Counted from the first letter of the stretch, positions 1 to 9,016 are shown. The stretch is 64,000 nucleotides of DNA from Achromobacter pestifer (GCF_013267355.1 NZ_CP053985.1:6696001-6760000), one strand, 5' to 3'. Numbers and translations are program-made. The notes: generated from the sequence alone by a model not told the origin.

Positions 1-644
1 AGTGGGCATCGAGCAAGCCCGGCTGCGAGGGCGACTGCCCGCGCATCGAAATCGACAGCGTCGCGTTTCCCGGCATACCCAAGCTGACCGCGCTGGTGGA
101 CCACGTGCTGGCCTACATGACCGGCACCGACGCCAACCGCCGCGGCCCCTACGACACGCTGTCCGAGTACACACAGTACTTCTGGTCGATCGCGCGCCCG
201 CGCGACGCCACCTACTTCAAAGCCAGCGTGAAGGACACGGTGGGCGACATCGTGGCCGTCGAACTGCACACCGAGCAATTTCTGACCGGCGCCGCGCACG
301 GCATTCCCGCCACCCAGTACCTGAACTGGGAGCGCAGCCGCGCCCGCGTGATGGGCCTGGAAGAGGCCTTGATACCGGGCCGCCATCCGCAGTATGTGGC
401 GGCCTTGCGGCAGGCGCATGCCAAGTGGCTGGCCGGCAATCCGGACGCGCGCCGCGATCCGGCGGCCTACAACAAGATGTGGCCGTTCCAGGAAAGCGAC
501 AACTATGCGCTGACGCGCGAGGGCATCGTGGTCAAGTACGACGCCTATTCCATCGCGCCGTATTCGCATGGCGAACCCGAGCTGAACATTCCCTATTCGG
601 AACTGCGCGGGATCCTGAAGCCTGAGCTGCTGCCTGCTTCCTGA
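1..644 (+). CDS. DUF3298 (RsiV-like) domain protein, 5' partial
   Basis: The reading frame is open from base 3 and enters the window without a start, so only the C-terminal ~213 residues are seen. They match the layout of the DUF3298/RsiV family: an early segment with a Gly-Ala-Ala-His-Gly-Ile turn, a middle stretch with aromatic residues, and the closing APYSHGEPELNIPYSEL segment typical of the domain end. Proteins of this family are usually exported or membrane-anchored; RsiV itself is an anti-sigma factor that binds lysozyme, but most proteobacterial members have no known role. The N-terminal signal or anchor, if any, lies outside the window. An 8-bp hairpin follows the stop. Confidence 0.75.
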   Translation, partial: WASSKPGCEGDCPRIEIDSVAFPGIPKLTALVDHVLAYMTGTDANRRGPYDTLSEYTQYFWSIARPRDATYFKASVKDTVGDIVAVELHTEQFLTGAAHGIPATQYLNWERSRARVMGLEEALIPGRHPQYVAALRQAHAKWLAGNPDARRDPAAYNKMWPFQESDNYALTREGIVVKYDAYSIAPYSHGEPELNIPYSELRGILKPELLPAS

Positions 645-658
645 GCCGCACCCGGCAA

Positions 659-679
659 CGCCCGCGGTCTACGCGGGCG
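659..679 (+). terminator. Hairpin after the DUF3298 gene
   Basis: CGCCCGCG at 659-666 pairs perfectly with CGCGGGCG at 672-679 around a 5-base loop, 15 bases after the stop codon at 644. No T tract follows directly, so this is a terminator-like hairpin rather than a textbook intrinsic terminator. Confidence 0.35.
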
Positions 680-801
680 CTGCGCACGGCAGCAAGCCGG
701 GGTTAGGTTGAGCGGACTGAGGATGGAGCTAGGGAGGTGGCCGCTTTTTTCGCGTCTGTGGCCGGGTAAGACGCCCAGTCCGCTCAGTGCAACCGCGGCG
801 G

Positions 802-827
802 CAGGGCGGCGCAGACGCGCCGCCCTG
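802..827 (-). terminator. Hairpin downstream of the porin gene
   Basis: An 11-bp perfect stem (802-812 with 817-827) closes on an AGAC loop only 15 bases past the porin stop codon. The stem is very GC-rich. On the minus strand it is not followed by a clear T tract, so it may act as an mRNA 3'-end stabiliser or a Rho-assisted end. Confidence 0.45.
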
Positions 828-841
828 GCTCGCCTTGCTTC

Positions 842-1951
842 TTAGAAGCGGTGACGCACGCCCACCATGGCCACGGTGCTCTTCACGCCGTCGGTGAACG
901 CGAAGTTGGTGGCATACGAACCCAAGGCGTACAGATTGGTGCGCTTGGACAGGTTGTAGGTGTAGCCCAGGCTGTAGATGTTCATGGTGGCGTCGTCGCC
1001 GGTCAGCTTGTCGCTGTCCGTGTCCGCACGCTGCCACGAAGCCAGGATGTTGCTCGCGCCGCCGATCGGCACGCTCAGGCCCACCAGGTAGGAATTGGCC
1101 TTGAAGCCCGACACCGCCACGTTGGTGCCGAAGCCCTTGGCCGTGGGGCTGCCGCTGCCGAAGGCATTGACGCCCTGGCCCGTGAACCAGCCGTCGCGCG
1201 TCTGGCCATAGGCCAGCGCCAGCTTCAGCACTTCGAAGTCATACGAACCGCCGATCATCCACGACTTGGGCGTGGCGTCGGTGTTCAACTGGTTCGCGGG
1301 GTTCAGCTGGTCATACGTCAGCGCCAGGTTCACCGGGCCGCTGACATAGCGCAGGCCGGTGGTGATGGCGCGGGTGTTGTCGGCGGTCTTGAAGCCGGTT
1401 TGCGCGGCGGTCGTGTCGGCGGCGTTGAACGAGTAGCCGATGCCGAACTGCACGCCGCTGAACGACGGCGTCGAGTACTGCACCATGTTGTCGTAGCGGA
1501 CCGTGTTGGCGGCGCTGAAGGCCACGCCGACGTTGGCCTGGCCGTAGCTGCCGCCGAACGGATCGATCGCGGCGAAGTACTTCGAGGCGATGTTGGTCTG
1601 GCGGCCCAGTTCCAACAGGCCCCACGAGGTGCTCTTCAGGCCGATGGTGGCTTGGCGGCCGAACAGGCGGCTGCTCTGGCCCGACACGCCGCTGGCCGAA
1701 TTGAAGCCGCTTTCCAGCGTGAACACGGCGCTCAGGCCGTCGCCCAGATCCTCGGCGCCGCGCAGGCCCCAGCGCGAGCCGCTGGACACGCCGTTGACCA
1801 TGCCCACCTTGGACTCATGGTAGCCATCGCCCTTGATGCGCTGGTAGCCGATACCGGTGTCGATCAGGCCGTAGAGCGTCACCGAGGTTTCCGCTTGCGC
1901 CGTTGCGCCGAACGCGGCCAGCATGGCGGTGACGAACAAAGTCTTTTTCAT
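842..1951 (-). CDS. General trimeric porin (Gram-negative porin family, Bordetella type)
   Basis: A 369-residue outer-membrane porin that should form a 16-stranded trimeric barrel for diffusion of small hydrophilic solutes. It starts with a classic signal peptide (MKKTLFVTAMLAAFGATAQA) with cleavage predicted after residue 20, then SVTLYGLIDTG, the opening strand typical of betaproteobacterial porins. It ends VGVRHRF, with the terminal Phe that the BAM complex recognises. The middle has the alternating strands and GxRG-type repeats (WGLRGAEDLG) of the family. The gene stands alone on its strand, with gdhA upstream on the same strand and a 333-base gap between them. Substrate preference cannot be read from the sequence. 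Confidence 0.93.
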   Translation of the reverse strand: MKKTLFVTAMLAAFGATAQAETSVTLYGLIDTGIGYQRIKGDGYHESKVGMVNGVSSGSRWGLRGAEDLGDGLSAVFTLESGFNSASGVSGQSSRLFGRQATIGLKSTSWGLLELGRQTNIASKYFAAIDPFGGSYGQANVGVAFSAANTVRYDNMVQYSTPSFSGVQFGIGYSFNAADTTAAQTGFKTADNTRAITTGLRYVSGPVNLALTYDQLNPANQLNTDATPKSWMIGGSYDFEVLKLALAYGQTRDGWFTGQGVNAFGSGSPTAKGFGTNVAVSGFKANSYLVGLSVPIGGASNILASWQRADTDSDKLTGDDATMNIYSLGYTYNLSKRTNLYALGSYATNFAFTDGVKSTVAMVGVRHRF

Positions 1952-2284
1952 TGCAAATTCCCATTGATTGAACAGACATGCGCATCCGGGCTGGCACGCA
2001 TGGCGTGCGGCGCGCCCGGCGCATGGCAGGAACGGATTCTAGGGACGCAATGTGTCAATTCTGGTTACGCAAGCTGGGAAATTCCCTAGGCCGCGAAAAA
2101 GGCGCATGGTGTCGCGCCAGGCCGACACCGGCGCGGCGCGCGCAGGCCTGCAATGCCGATGTGCTATTCATGCGCGGTGCGCGTGCAGGCGCGCAAATGG
2201 AAATCGCCCCTTGCGGGGCGATTTCCTTTTTTGTCTCCTGCCCTCCTCGGCGCGGCGTCCGGGGACGCCCCGCCGTATCGGGTA
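1952..2284. other. Non-coding gap between porin and glutamate dehydrogenase
   Basis: These 333 bases hold the porin upstream region and the gdhA downstream region. I see no recognisable gene. The one clear element is a strong hairpin with a T run on the plus strand at 2199-2232, plus a smaller inverted repeat (GGCGTCC/GGACGCC) at 2254-2269 just after the gdhA stop. I could not assign a porin promoter with confidence. Confidence 0.6.
2199..2232 (+). terminator. Strong intrinsic terminator (T run on the plus strand)
   Basis: GGAAATCGCCCC at 2199-2210 pairs without mismatch with 2215-2226 around a TTGC loop, and six T follow at 2227-2232. This is a textbook intrinsic terminator on the plus strand, although no plus-strand gene ends here. 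Read on the minus strand, as gdhA would need, the hairpin is preceded by six A and followed only by ATTTG, so it could still work weakly for gdhA. Confidence 0.8.
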
Positions 2285-3574
2285 TCAGGGGTACAGGCCG
2301 CGCACCTGGCGCGCTTGCAGGATGCGCGTGCAAGCGACGATGAACGCCGCCGTGCGCAGCGTGACCTTGTGCTCCTTGGCCACTTGCGACACCGAAGCGT
2401 AGGCTTCGCGCATCAGGCGCTCCAGGCGCTGGTTGATCTCGTCTTCGCTCCAGAAGAAGCTGGAGAAGTCCTGCACCCATTCGAAATAGCTGACCGTCAC
2501 GCCGCCGGCGTTGGCCAACACGTCCGGCACGACGTAGACGCCGTGTTCGGCCAGGATGTCGTCGGCTTCGGGCGTGGTCGGGCCGTTGGCGCCTTCCACC
2601 ACGATCTTCGCGCGCACCTTGGCGGCATTGGCGGCGGTGATCTGGCTTTCCAGGGCGGCCGGGATCAGGAATTCGGTTTCCAGCGTCCAGAACTCATCGC
2701 GGTCCATGGACTGGCCGCCGGAGAAGCCGCCCACGCCGCCATGCTGCGACACGTAGGACAGCAGCTTGTGCACGTCCAGGCCGGCCGGATTGTGGACGGT
2801 GCCGGTGTGGTCCTGCGCGGCGATGACCTTGGCGCCGGCTTCATGGAACAGACGGGCGGCTGTGCCGCCCACGTTGCCGAAGCCCTGCACCACGACGCGC
2901 GCCTTGGACACGTCGATGTTCATGTCGCGCGCGGCTTCGCAGCCCACCACGAACACGCCGCGGCCGGTGGCCTCGACGCGACCCAGGCTGCCGCCCAGCG
3001 CGATCGGCTTGCCGGTGACCACGCCGGTGGCGGTGGCGCCTTCATTCATGGAGTACGTGTCCATCATCCAGGCCATGGTCTGGGCGTTGGTGTTCACGTC
3101 GGGCGCCGGGATGTCCTTGGACGGTCCGATGATGACGCCGATTTCCGAGGTGTAGCGGCGCGTCATGCGTTCCAGCTCGGAGGCCGAGAGCGTGCGCGGG
3201 TCGACCCGCACGCCGCCCTTGGCGCCGCCGTAGGGCAGGTTCACCGCGGCGTTCTTGATCGACATCCAGGCCGCCAGCGCCATCACTTCGGAGAGCGTGA
3301 CGTCCTGGTGGAAACGCACGCCGCCCTTGCCGGGACCGCGCGAGACGTTGTGCTGGACGCGGTAGCCCTCGAAGTGGGCGATGCTGCCGTTGTCGAGTTC
3401 GATCGGCACGTCGACGATCAGGGAACGCTTGGGGCGCTTCAGGGTCTCGACCCAACGCGCCAGCGAACCAAGATACGGGGTGACCCGGTCGACTTGTTGC
3501 AGGTAGTTGCCCCAGGGGCCGAGGTCCTCGGCGTTCAGATAAGACGGCAATGCGTGGGTGGGAGTTTGAGACAT
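2285..3574 (-). CDS. gdhA: Glu/Leu/Phe/Val dehydrogenase, glutamate dehydrogenase
   Basis: A 429-residue enzyme that interconverts glutamate and 2-oxoglutarate plus ammonia in the cytoplasm. The family signature with the catalytic lysine is present ([10 protein letters not shown], Lys ~119), followed by a Rossmann motif GFGNVGG for the dinucleotide. Its length and N-terminus fit the hexameric, mostly NAD-linked, catabolic class rather than the ~450-residue NADPH biosynthetic class, but coenzyme choice is inference. The start MSQTPT at 3574 is preferred to an upstream one because AGGAGA lies 11 bases ahead. A TATAAC box and a 40-bp inverted repeat lie upstream, which suggests specific control. 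Confidence 0.93.
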   Translation of the reverse strand: MSQTPTHALPSYLNAEDLGPWGNYLQQVDRVTPYLGSLARWVETLKRPKRSLIVDVPIELDNGSIAHFEGYRVQHNVSRGPGKGGVRFHQDVTLSEVMALAAWMSIKNAAVNLPYGGAKGGVRVDPRTLSASELERMTRRYTSEIGVIIGPSKDIPAPDVNTNAQTMAWMMDTYSMNEGATATGVVTGKPIALGGSLGRVEATGRGVFVVGCEAARDMNIDVSKARVVVQGFGNVGGTAARLFHEAGAKVIAAQDHTGTVHNPAGLDVHKLLSYVSQHGGVGGFSGGQSMDRDEFWTLETEFLIPAALESQITAANAAKVRAKIVVEGANGPTTPEADDILAEHGVYVVPDVLANAGGVTVSYFEWVQDFSSFFWSEDEINQRLERLMREAYASVSQVAKEHKVTLRTAAFIVACTRILQARQVRGLYP

Positions 3575-3617
3575 GAGCTGGCTCTCCTGACAAAGTTGCG
3601 CCATTTTATCCACGAAA

Positions 3618-3663
3618 GTTATAGCGTCCCCATTTAAAACAAAAATATTTTAATTGGGGACGC
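3618..3663 (-). promoter_or_regulatory. gdhA promoter with a 40-bp inverted repeat
   Basis: GCGTCCCCATTTAAAA (3624-3639) and TTTTAATTGGGGACGC (3648-3663) are inverted copies with one mismatch in 16, separated by 8 bases. On the gdhA strand the repeat directly abuts a TATAAC hexamer (3618-3623) about 45 bases before the start codon, so it would cover the -35 region. It looks like a high-affinity operator. The regulator is not identified. Confidence 0.6.
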
Positions 3664-3796
3664 ATAACTGTTGCGGCTATCGAACGCGCCGCAAACCCAA
3701 GCCTGATGCTGCCCTTATCCTAAGCCGCCAAACTGCCAACGTCCAGCCTGCCAGTCCTACGAGGGAGGCCTTGCAGCCAGCCGCAAGGCGGATGAA

Positions 3797-3834
3797 AAGC
3801 GGGGCGGTTTCCTGTTAAGGAAACCGCCCCGCTT
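3797..3834 (-). terminator. Intrinsic terminator of the ABC-importer/hutG operon
   Basis: A perfect 16-bp stem (3797-3812 with 3819-3834) with a 6-base loop lies 42 bases past the hutG stop. On the minus strand the stem ends in GCTTTTC, giving a short T run. It separates this operon from gdhA. Confidence 0.75.
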
Positions 3835-3876
3835 GGTCCTGCCATGCTCCATCCGATGGATGCAGCACCGGTGCGT

Positions 3877-4824
3877 TCAATCGTTCAGCAACTGCCAGGC
3901 CAGGCGAGCCGCCGCGCGTGCGCCATGGCCGTCCTGGTCGTAGCGCGGACTGAACTCCGCCATGTCCGCCAGGCGCAGCTTGCCGCTGGCCTTGACCCGC
4001 AGGACGATTTCCTCGATCACCGTCAACGGCACCCCATAGGGCGCCGGGGCCGAGACGCCTGGCATGACCCCTGCGGGCAGCACGTCCAGGTCTATGGTCA
4101 GGTACACATGCCGTGCCCGGGCCAGCAAGGCGTCGACGTTGGCCAGGCGCGCCGCCAGGTGGCGCTCCTGCATGTCGCGGTCCTCGACCCAGATGGCGCC
4201 GACTTCGGCGGCGCGCGCATACAACGCCGGGGTATTGGCCAGCCGCGATACGCCCAGGCAGGCGTACTGCAGGGCCCGGCCGCGTTCCTCGCAGTAGCGC
4301 GAGATCTGGTCGAACGGCGTGCCCGAACTGCCAGGCCGCCCGGTGCGCAGGTCGAAGTGCGCGTCCAGGTTCAGCACCAGCACGGGTTCGCTGTCGCCAC
4401 GGGCATCCAGCCAGCGCGCCAGACCCTGGAAGCTGCCCCAGGCGATCTCGTGGCCGCCGCCCAGCACCAGCGGACGGGCGCCCTGCTCCATCAGTTCCGC
4501 CACGCGCAGGCCCAGCTGTTCCTGGGCGTCTTCAAGCCGGTCGCCCTCGCAGGCCACGTCGCCAGCGTCCAGCAGGCGCGTGAGGCCGTGCGCCGGCAAG
4601 CCTGCCAGGAACTTGCGGATGACCGACGGGCCTTCGGCCGCGCCGATGCGGCCCTGGTTGCGGGCCACGCCGGCATCGCAGGCGAAGCCCAGCAGCGCCG
4701 CCTCGCCCTTGCGGACCTGGCCGGCGGCCGCTTCGACGATATGCGCCAAGCGGCGCGTGTCGCCTTGTTCGGCGCTGTCGTCGCGGGCCTTCCACAGGCT
4801 TTTGTCGAATTGCGCCATGCTCAT
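3877..4824 (-). CDS. hutG: Formimidoylglutamase (ureohydrolase/arginase family)
   Basis: A 315-residue binuclear manganese hydrolase. The metal ligands are all visible: H125 in LGGGHE, D154/H156/D158 in NLDAHFD, and D245/D247 in TIDLDVLP. The segment [13 protein letters not shown] is characteristic of HutG, which splits N-formimidoyl-glutamate into glutamate and formamide in histidine breakdown; agmatinase or guanidino-acid hydrolase activity is the alternative. The start at 4824 overlaps the stop of the ABC ATPase by ATGA, so it is translationally coupled to the importer. No hutU, hutH or hutI lies in the window, which is odd for a histidine pathway and suggests either a scattered pathway or another substrate. 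Confidence 0.85.
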   Translation of the reverse strand: MSMAQFDKSLWKARDDSAEQGDTRRLAHIVEAAAGQVRKGEAALLGFACDAGVARNQGRIGAAEGPSVIRKFLAGLPAHGLTRLLDAGDVACEGDRLEDAQEQLGLRVAELMEQGARPLVLGGGHEIAWGSFQGLARWLDARGDSEPVLVLNLDAHFDLRTGRPGSSGTPFDQISRYCEERGRALQYACLGVSRLANTPALYARAAEVGAIWVEDRDMQERHLAARLANVDALLARARHVYLTIDLDVLPAGVMPGVSAPAPYGVPLTVIEEIVLRVKASGKLRLADMAEFSPRYDQDGHGARAAARLAWQLLND

Positions 4825-5618
4825 GCAGCCCCCTGCCCCGCGTTCAACACCGCCTGCAGAAACTCGCGGGTACGCGCTTCGCGCGGCTGGGTGAAGATCA
4901 CATCGGGCGAACCGGATTCCAGGATCACGCCGCCGTCCATCACCGCCACCCTGTCCGCCACGTCGCGGGCGAAGCCCATTTCGTGCGTGACCACCATCAT
5001 GGTCATGCCTTCGCGGGCCAGCAGCTTCATGACCTGCAGCACTTCGCCCACCAGTTCCGGGTCCAGCGCCGAGGTCGGCTCGTCGAACAGCATGACCTTG
5101 GGCTGCATCGCCAGCGCGCGGGCGATGGCCACGCGCTGCTTTTGCCCGCCGGACAGGCTGGCAGGCATGGCCGCCATCTTCTGGCTCAGGCCGACCTTGT
5201 CCAGCAAGTCCGCCGCCAGTGCATTGGCCTGCTCGCGGCCCATGCCGCGCAGCGTGCGCGGACCGACCGTGACGTTGTCCAGCACCGACAGGTGCGGAAA
5301 CAGGTTGAAGCCCTGGAACACCATGCCCACCTGCATGCGCAGCTGGTTGAGTGCGGCTTCGGGCAACAGCTTGCCGTGGTCCAGCAGGGTCTGCCCACAG
5401 ATGTCGATGGTGCCGGCCTGCGCCACTTCCAGGCCGTTGCAGCAGCGCAGCAAGGTGCTCTTGCCCGAGCCGCTGGGCCCGATCACCACCACCACCTGGG
5501 ACGGCAGCACGTCGAAGTCGATCGCGCGCAGCACTTCGTGGTCGCCGTAGGACTTGCGCAGGCCGCGGATACGGATCATTTCTTGCGGGTTCGCCGCCGA
5601 GTTCATTGCGGTGTTCAT
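4821..5618 (-). CDS. Polar amino acid ABC importer, ATP-binding protein
   Basis: A 265-residue ATPase of the polar/basic amino acid importer family (GlnQ/HisP type). Walker A is GPSGSGKST (47-55). The Q-loop lies in [10 protein letters not shown], the signature is LSGGQKQR, Walker B is [12 protein letters not shown] and the switch His is in VVTHEMGFA. It starts at 5618, overlapping the permease stop by ATGA, and its own stop overlaps the hutG start. An internal ATG at residue 14 (MIRIRGL) would give a more usual N-terminus and cannot be excluded. It should pair with the single permease encoded just upstream as a homodimeric transporter. Confidence 0.92.
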   Translation of the reverse strand: MNTAMNSAANPQEMIRIRGLRKSYGDHEVLRAIDFDVLPSQVVVVIGPSGSGKSTLLRCCNGLEVAQAGTIDICGQTLLDHGKLLPEAALNQLRMQVGMVFQGFNLFPHLSVLDNVTVGPRTLRGMGREQANALAADLLDKVGLSQKMAAMPASLSGGQKQRVAIARALAMQPKVMLFDEPTSALDPELVGEVLQVMKLLAREGMTMMVVTHEMGFARDVADRVAVMDGGVILESGSPDVIFTQPREARTREFLQAVLNAGQGAA

Positions 5619-6283
5619 TGCACCATCCCTCCCGCGCGCAGGCGGTTTTCAACCTGGCGCAGCACCAACATGGTGGCCGTGGTCAGGATCAGATAGATCA
5701 GCGCCACCACCAGATACGTTTCCAGCGAGCGGTACGACACGCTGATGATCTTCTGCCCTTCATGCATCAGATCGTGAATGGTCAGGAGCGACACCAGCGC
5801 CGAGTTCTTGATCAGCGCGATGAACTCGTTGCCCAGCGGCGGGATCATGCGCACCACCGCCTGCGGCAGCACAATGATGCGCATGGCCTGGCCGGAGGAC
5901 ATGCCCAGCGAACGGGCCGCTTCGGTCTGGCCGCGGTCCACCGACTGGATCGCGCCGCGCACGATTTCCGACACGTAGGCGCCGGAGTACATGCCCAGGC
6001 CCAGCACGCCGCAAGCGAACGCCGGCAGCGTGATGCCGAAATGCGGCAGGCCGAAGAACCAGATGAACAACTGCACCAGCAAGGGCGTGCCGCGGAACAG
6101 CAGCAGGTAGACGCTGCACAGGTTATAGATGACGTAGCGCTTCGGGTTGAGGCGCCCCACGCCGACCAGCAGGCCGATGACGCAGGCCAGCAGCAAGGCG
6201 CCCGCAGTCACCTCGACGGTGACCACGGCGCCATTGATCAGCTCGCCGAAGTCGGCGAAAACGGGAGAAAAATCCAGGTTCAT
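5615..6283 (-). CDS. Polar amino acid ABC importer, permease
   Basis: A 222-residue inner-membrane permease of the His/Glu/Gln/Arg/opine family. Hydrophobic segments near residues 15-40, 55-80, 85-110 and 185-210 are visible. The coupling EAA loop that contacts the ATPase reads [20 protein letters not shown]. The start MNLDFSP at 6283 is chosen because it overlaps the receptor stop by ATGA. There is only one permease gene in the operon, so the channel is probably a homodimer, unlike HisQM. Substrate is unknown; the linked hutG hints at histidine or a related amino acid. Confidence 0.92.
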   Translation of the reverse strand: MNLDFSPVFADFGELINGAVVTVEVTAGALLLACVIGLLVGVGRLNPKRYVIYNLCSVYLLLFRGTPLLVQLFIWFFGLPHFGITLPAFACGVLGLGMYSGAYVSEIVRGAIQSVDRGQTEAARSLGMSSGQAMRIIVLPQAVVRMIPPLGNEFIALIKNSALVSLLTIHDLMHEGQKIISVSYRSLETYLVVALIYLILTTATMLVLRQVENRLRAGGMVQ

Positions 6284-7023
6284 TTCGCGGGAGCCTCGAA
6301 CCACTTGTTGACGATGGCCTGGTAGCTGCCGTCGGCCTTGAGCTTCTGCAGCGCGGCGTTCAGTTCACGGGTCAGCTCGGGCTTGTTCTTGGGTACGGCG
6401 ATGCCGTAGTCCTCGGTGGTGATCTGGTCGTTCAGCACCGTCAGGTCCGGCGTGCTCTGGGCGAACAGCTTGGCGGCAGGCTTGCCGGTCACGGCGGCTT
6501 CGGCGCGGCCGATCTGCACCAGGTTGAACATCTCCTGGTTCTTCTCGACTTCCACGCGCTGCACCGCCGGGTAGTGCTCCTTCAGGTAGTTGACCGACTT
6601 GGTGCCGACCTGCACCGACACCTTGCGGCCGTCCAGGTCCTTCAGCGTCTTGACGGGACCGTCCTTCTTGGTCATGACGACCAGGCCGCCCGCGTAGTAG
6701 GGATCGGTGAAGTCCACGACCTTGGCGCGTTCCGGCGTGATGTAGATGGCGGACACGGCGATGTCGGCGCGGCCGGCCTGCAGGGCGGGAATCAGGCCCT
6801 TGAAGTCGATGTCGATCCACTCGACCTTCTTGCCCATGGCGCCGGCCAGGGCTTCCACCAGTTCGATGTCAAAGCCAGTGCGCTTGCCGTCCTTGACGAA
6901 CTCCATCGGCGGGAAAGTCGCGTCGGTCACGGCGCGGATGGTTTCCTGGGCGAACGCCGGACCGGCGCTCCAGGCGAGGCCCAGCGTCAGGGCGGCGGTC
7001 AGCAGTGTGCGGCGAGTGGTCAT
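6280..7023 (-). CDS. Polar amino acid ABC importer, periplasmic receptor
   Basis: A 247-residue extracytoplasmic solute-binding protein of family 3. It has a signal peptide of about 25 residues ending in AFA before QETIRAVTD. The family hallmark segments TFPPMEF, GFDIELVEALA and ADIAVSAIYITPERAKVVDFTDPYY follow in order. It is the first gene of the importer set (receptor, permease, ATPase, hutG) and is separated by 93 bases from the IclR gene upstream on the same strand. The ligand cannot be named with certainty; the fold covers basic and polar amino acids. Confidence 0.92.
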   Translation of the reverse strand: MTTRRTLLTAALTLGLAWSAGPAFAQETIRAVTDATFPPMEFVKDGKRTGFDIELVEALAGAMGKKVEWIDIDFKGLIPALQAGRADIAVSAIYITPERAKVVDFTDPYYAGGLVVMTKKDGPVKTLKDLDGRKVSVQVGTKSVNYLKEHYPAVQRVEVEKNQEMFNLVQIGRAEAAVTGKPAAKLFAQSTPDLTVLNDQITTEDYGIAVPKNKPELTRELNAALQKLKADGSYQAIVNKWFEAPAK

Positions 7024-7116
7024 GGTGGGTCCTATCGAAAGTGGATACGGCGGTCGGATGGGTACTGATACGGCGTGGAATACAAGGAAAAAGGTCGATT
7101 GCCGCGAGGCGCGGGC

Positions 7117-7863
7117 TTAATGAACCTGCAATTTCGCCGAGATGCGCCGGGCCGCGGCCACGGTCATTTCGGTCAATGCCTCGGGCCGCTGGGCGGCCCG
7201 GGTCGATGGCGCCATCAGCGTGATCGAGGCCACGGCCTGGTTGGCGCGTTGAAAAATGGGAACGCTGACGCCCCAAACGCCGGCGTCGACCTCGCTGTCA
7301 GTAACGGCGTAGCCCTGGATGCGGATGGCTTCGAGCTCCTGCCCGAGACGAATCGCGTCCATGCCGGCTTCGGCCGCCAGATAGGCCAGCGCGGCTTGCT
7401 GGCGGGCCAGCGGCATGAAGGCCAGCAGCGACTTGGCCGAGGCGCCGCGCGCCAGCGGCAGGCCGCGCCCCTTGGTGAAGGAACAGCGCAGCGGATGCTG
7501 GCTTTCGATCATGTCCAGGCACACCGCCTGGTCCTTGACCGCCACCAGCAGGCCTATGGTTTCGCCGGAGGCGGCGGCCAGCGCGGCCATGTCGGGCTGC
7601 GCTTCATGGATCAGGAACGAGGACTGGTCAAAGCCCCAGGCCAGTTGCACGCACAGCGGGCCGGGGCCGTATTCGCCATCGTGCTCGGCAACGAACCCCC
7701 AGCGCTTGAGCAGCGCCACCTGACGGTACAGGGTGCTTTGCGCCAGGCCGGTCTGCTCGGCCAAGGCGGCGATGCTGAGGGGGCCGTCGTGCCTGGCCAG
7801 GGTGGCCAGCACGTACAGCACGCGATCCGCGCCTGCCCCGACTGATAGATCCGCTTTCAACAT
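7117..7863 (-). CDS. IclR-family transcriptional regulator
   Basis: A 248-residue regulator: an N-terminal winged helix-turn-helix (about residues 12-65, with PLSIAALAEQTGLAQSTLYRQVALL as recognition region, in which TGLAQSTLYR is the turn) and a C-terminal IclR effector domain (about 80-248). The start MLKADLS at 7863 is used because the longer frame runs into AT-rich non-coding DNA. It lies directly upstream of, and in line with, the amino acid importer and hutG, which are its likely targets. IclR proteins usually sense a catabolic intermediate. An imperfect inverted repeat sits in its own upstream region. Confidence 0.9.
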   Translation of the reverse strand: MLKADLSVGAGADRVLYVLATLARHDGPLSIAALAEQTGLAQSTLYRQVALLKRWGFVAEHDGEYGPGPLCVQLAWGFDQSSFLIHEAQPDMAALAAASGETIGLLVAVKDQAVCLDMIESQHPLRCSFTKGRGLPLARGASAKSLLAFMPLARQQAALAYLAAEAGMDAIRLGQELEAIRIQGYAVTDSEVDAGVWGVSVPIFQRANQAVASITLMAPSTRAAQRPEALTEMTVAAARRISAKLQVH

Positions 7864-7918
7864 GTGGCTCCAAGCTAATGGAGCGCAGATTATCAATTTT
7901 TGGTTCTTATCCAGGTTT

Positions 7919-7941
7919 TTATTCCCAAATTTTGAGAATAA
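7919..7941 (-). promoter_or_regulatory. Inverted repeat upstream of the IclR gene
   Basis: TTATTC (7919-7924) and GAATAA (7936-7941) form an inverted repeat in an AT-rich patch 56 bases ahead of the IclR start. The position suits an autoregulatory operator. The match is short, so the assignment is tentative. Confidence 0.35.
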
Positions 7942-7965
7942 TTGGGGAAAACCCGGAAAATGATC

Positions 7966-7991
7966 GGATGGGCCGGCGGTACGGCCCATCC
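7966..7991 (-). terminator. Terminator-like hairpin after the Bug receptor gene
   Basis: GGATGGGCCG (7966-7975) pairs perfectly with CGGCCCATCC (7982-7991) around a 6-base loop, 47 bases beyond the stop of the receptor gene. On the minus strand a weak T run (CATTTTCC) starts four bases later. Confidence 0.5.
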
Positions 7992-8038
7992 CAAAACAGC
8001 GCCCGCTCGCCGCGATTGCGGACTGAATGGACCATGGC

Positions 8039-9016
8039 CTAATCCAGCGTTGTGCCCGTCGACTTGATCAGCGCCGCCCACCACGCCGTATCGTTGCGAA
8101 TCTGCTCTGCGAATTGGGCAGGGCTACCTCCGACGGGCTCCGCGCCAAGCTCCACCAAGCGCTTTTTCATTTCCGGACTCGCCAACGCCTGCGTAACCGC
8201 TACGTGCAGCCGCTCGATTACGGGCCCGGGCGTGCCGGCGGGCACCATCAAGCCCTTCCATGCGGTAACCACATAACCATCCAGTCCGGCTTCCTTGGCG
8301 GTGGGCACGTCCGGCATGGATTCCGCTCGCGCTTGGCTAGCCACTGCCAAGGCCCGCAGTTTTCCCGACTGCACATAAGGCAACAACGGCGGCATGTTGT
8401 CGATCATCATGGTGATGTGCCCTGCCAGCAGGTCTGTAATGGCCGGGCCGGTCCCCTTGTAGGGAACATGCAGCAATTCCGTTCCTGCCCGTTGATTGAG
8501 GAGTTCACCCGCCAAATGCGCTGGCGTCCCTGTTCCGGGTGAACCAAAACTCAGCTTGCCAGGATGGGACTTCGCATAGGCAATGAACTCCTTCAGGTTT
8601 CTTGCCGGGATCGAAGCATTGATCACCATCAGGTTGTAATCCTTGATCAATAGCGAAACGGGCGCGAGATCCGTCGCCGGCTCGTAGGGCATGTTGGAAT
8701 ACAGGCTGGGATTGATGACTGTCGGCCCGGCCGAAGCCAGCAACAACGTGTACCCGTCCGGCGCGGAACGTGCGACAAAGTCGCCGCCAATGTTGCCGCT
8801 GGCCCCAGCCTTGTTTTCGACAATGACCGGCTTTCCCAGGTTCTCGGCCATTCTCTCCGCCAGCAGGCGGGCCAGGATATCCGCTGAGCCGCCCGGCGAA
8901 AACGCCACCACCAGACGGATGGGTTTGGCCGGGTAGACGGCCTCGGCATGCGCAGACGGCAACACAGCGGCGAAGCTGCACGCAAGCCCGAACGAACGTA
9001 AAAGTGCTTTCCACAT
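8039..9016 (-). CDS. Bug-family (TctC-type) periplasmic solute receptor
   Basis: A 325-residue periplasmic receptor of the tripartite tricarboxylate family, which is greatly expanded in Bordetella and relatives. A signal peptide ends in SAHA before EAVYPAKPIRLVV, the Bug signature opening. Other family segments are PGGSADILARLLAERM, ENKAGASGNIG and HVPYKGTGPAI. The start at 9016 has AGGAAA five bases upstream. Bug proteins bind organic acids, amides or similar small anions. No TctA/TctB membrane partners lie nearby, as is common for these orphan receptors. It follows the sulfatase on the same strand (66-base gap), so it may bind a product or substrate of that module. Confidence 0.9.
   Translation of the reverse strand: MWKALLRSFGLACSFAAVLPSAHAEAVYPAKPIRLVVAFSPGGSADILARLLAERMAENLGKPVIVENKAGASGNIGGDFVARSAPDGYTLLLASAGPTVINPSLYSNMPYEPATDLAPVSLLIKDYNLMVINASIPARNLKEFIAYAKSHPGKLSFGSPGTGTPAHLAGELLNQRAGTELLHVPYKGTGPAITDLLAGHITMMIDNMPPLLPYVQSGKLRALAVASQARAESMPDVPTAKEAGLDGYVVTAWKGLMVPAGTPGPVIERLHVAVTQALASPEMKKRLVELGAEPVGGSPAQFAEQIRNDTAWWAALIKSTGTTLD

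Noticed and set aside
1978..2402. Plus-strand open frames across the porin-gdhA gap
   Set aside because: They run through a strong terminator hairpin and show no recognisable domain.
3877..5652. A 591-residue open frame spanning the ABC ATPase and hutG
   Set aside because: Its first half is an Arg/Gly-rich shadow of the ATPase in another frame. Only the part from the ATG at 4824 has ureohydrolase motifs.
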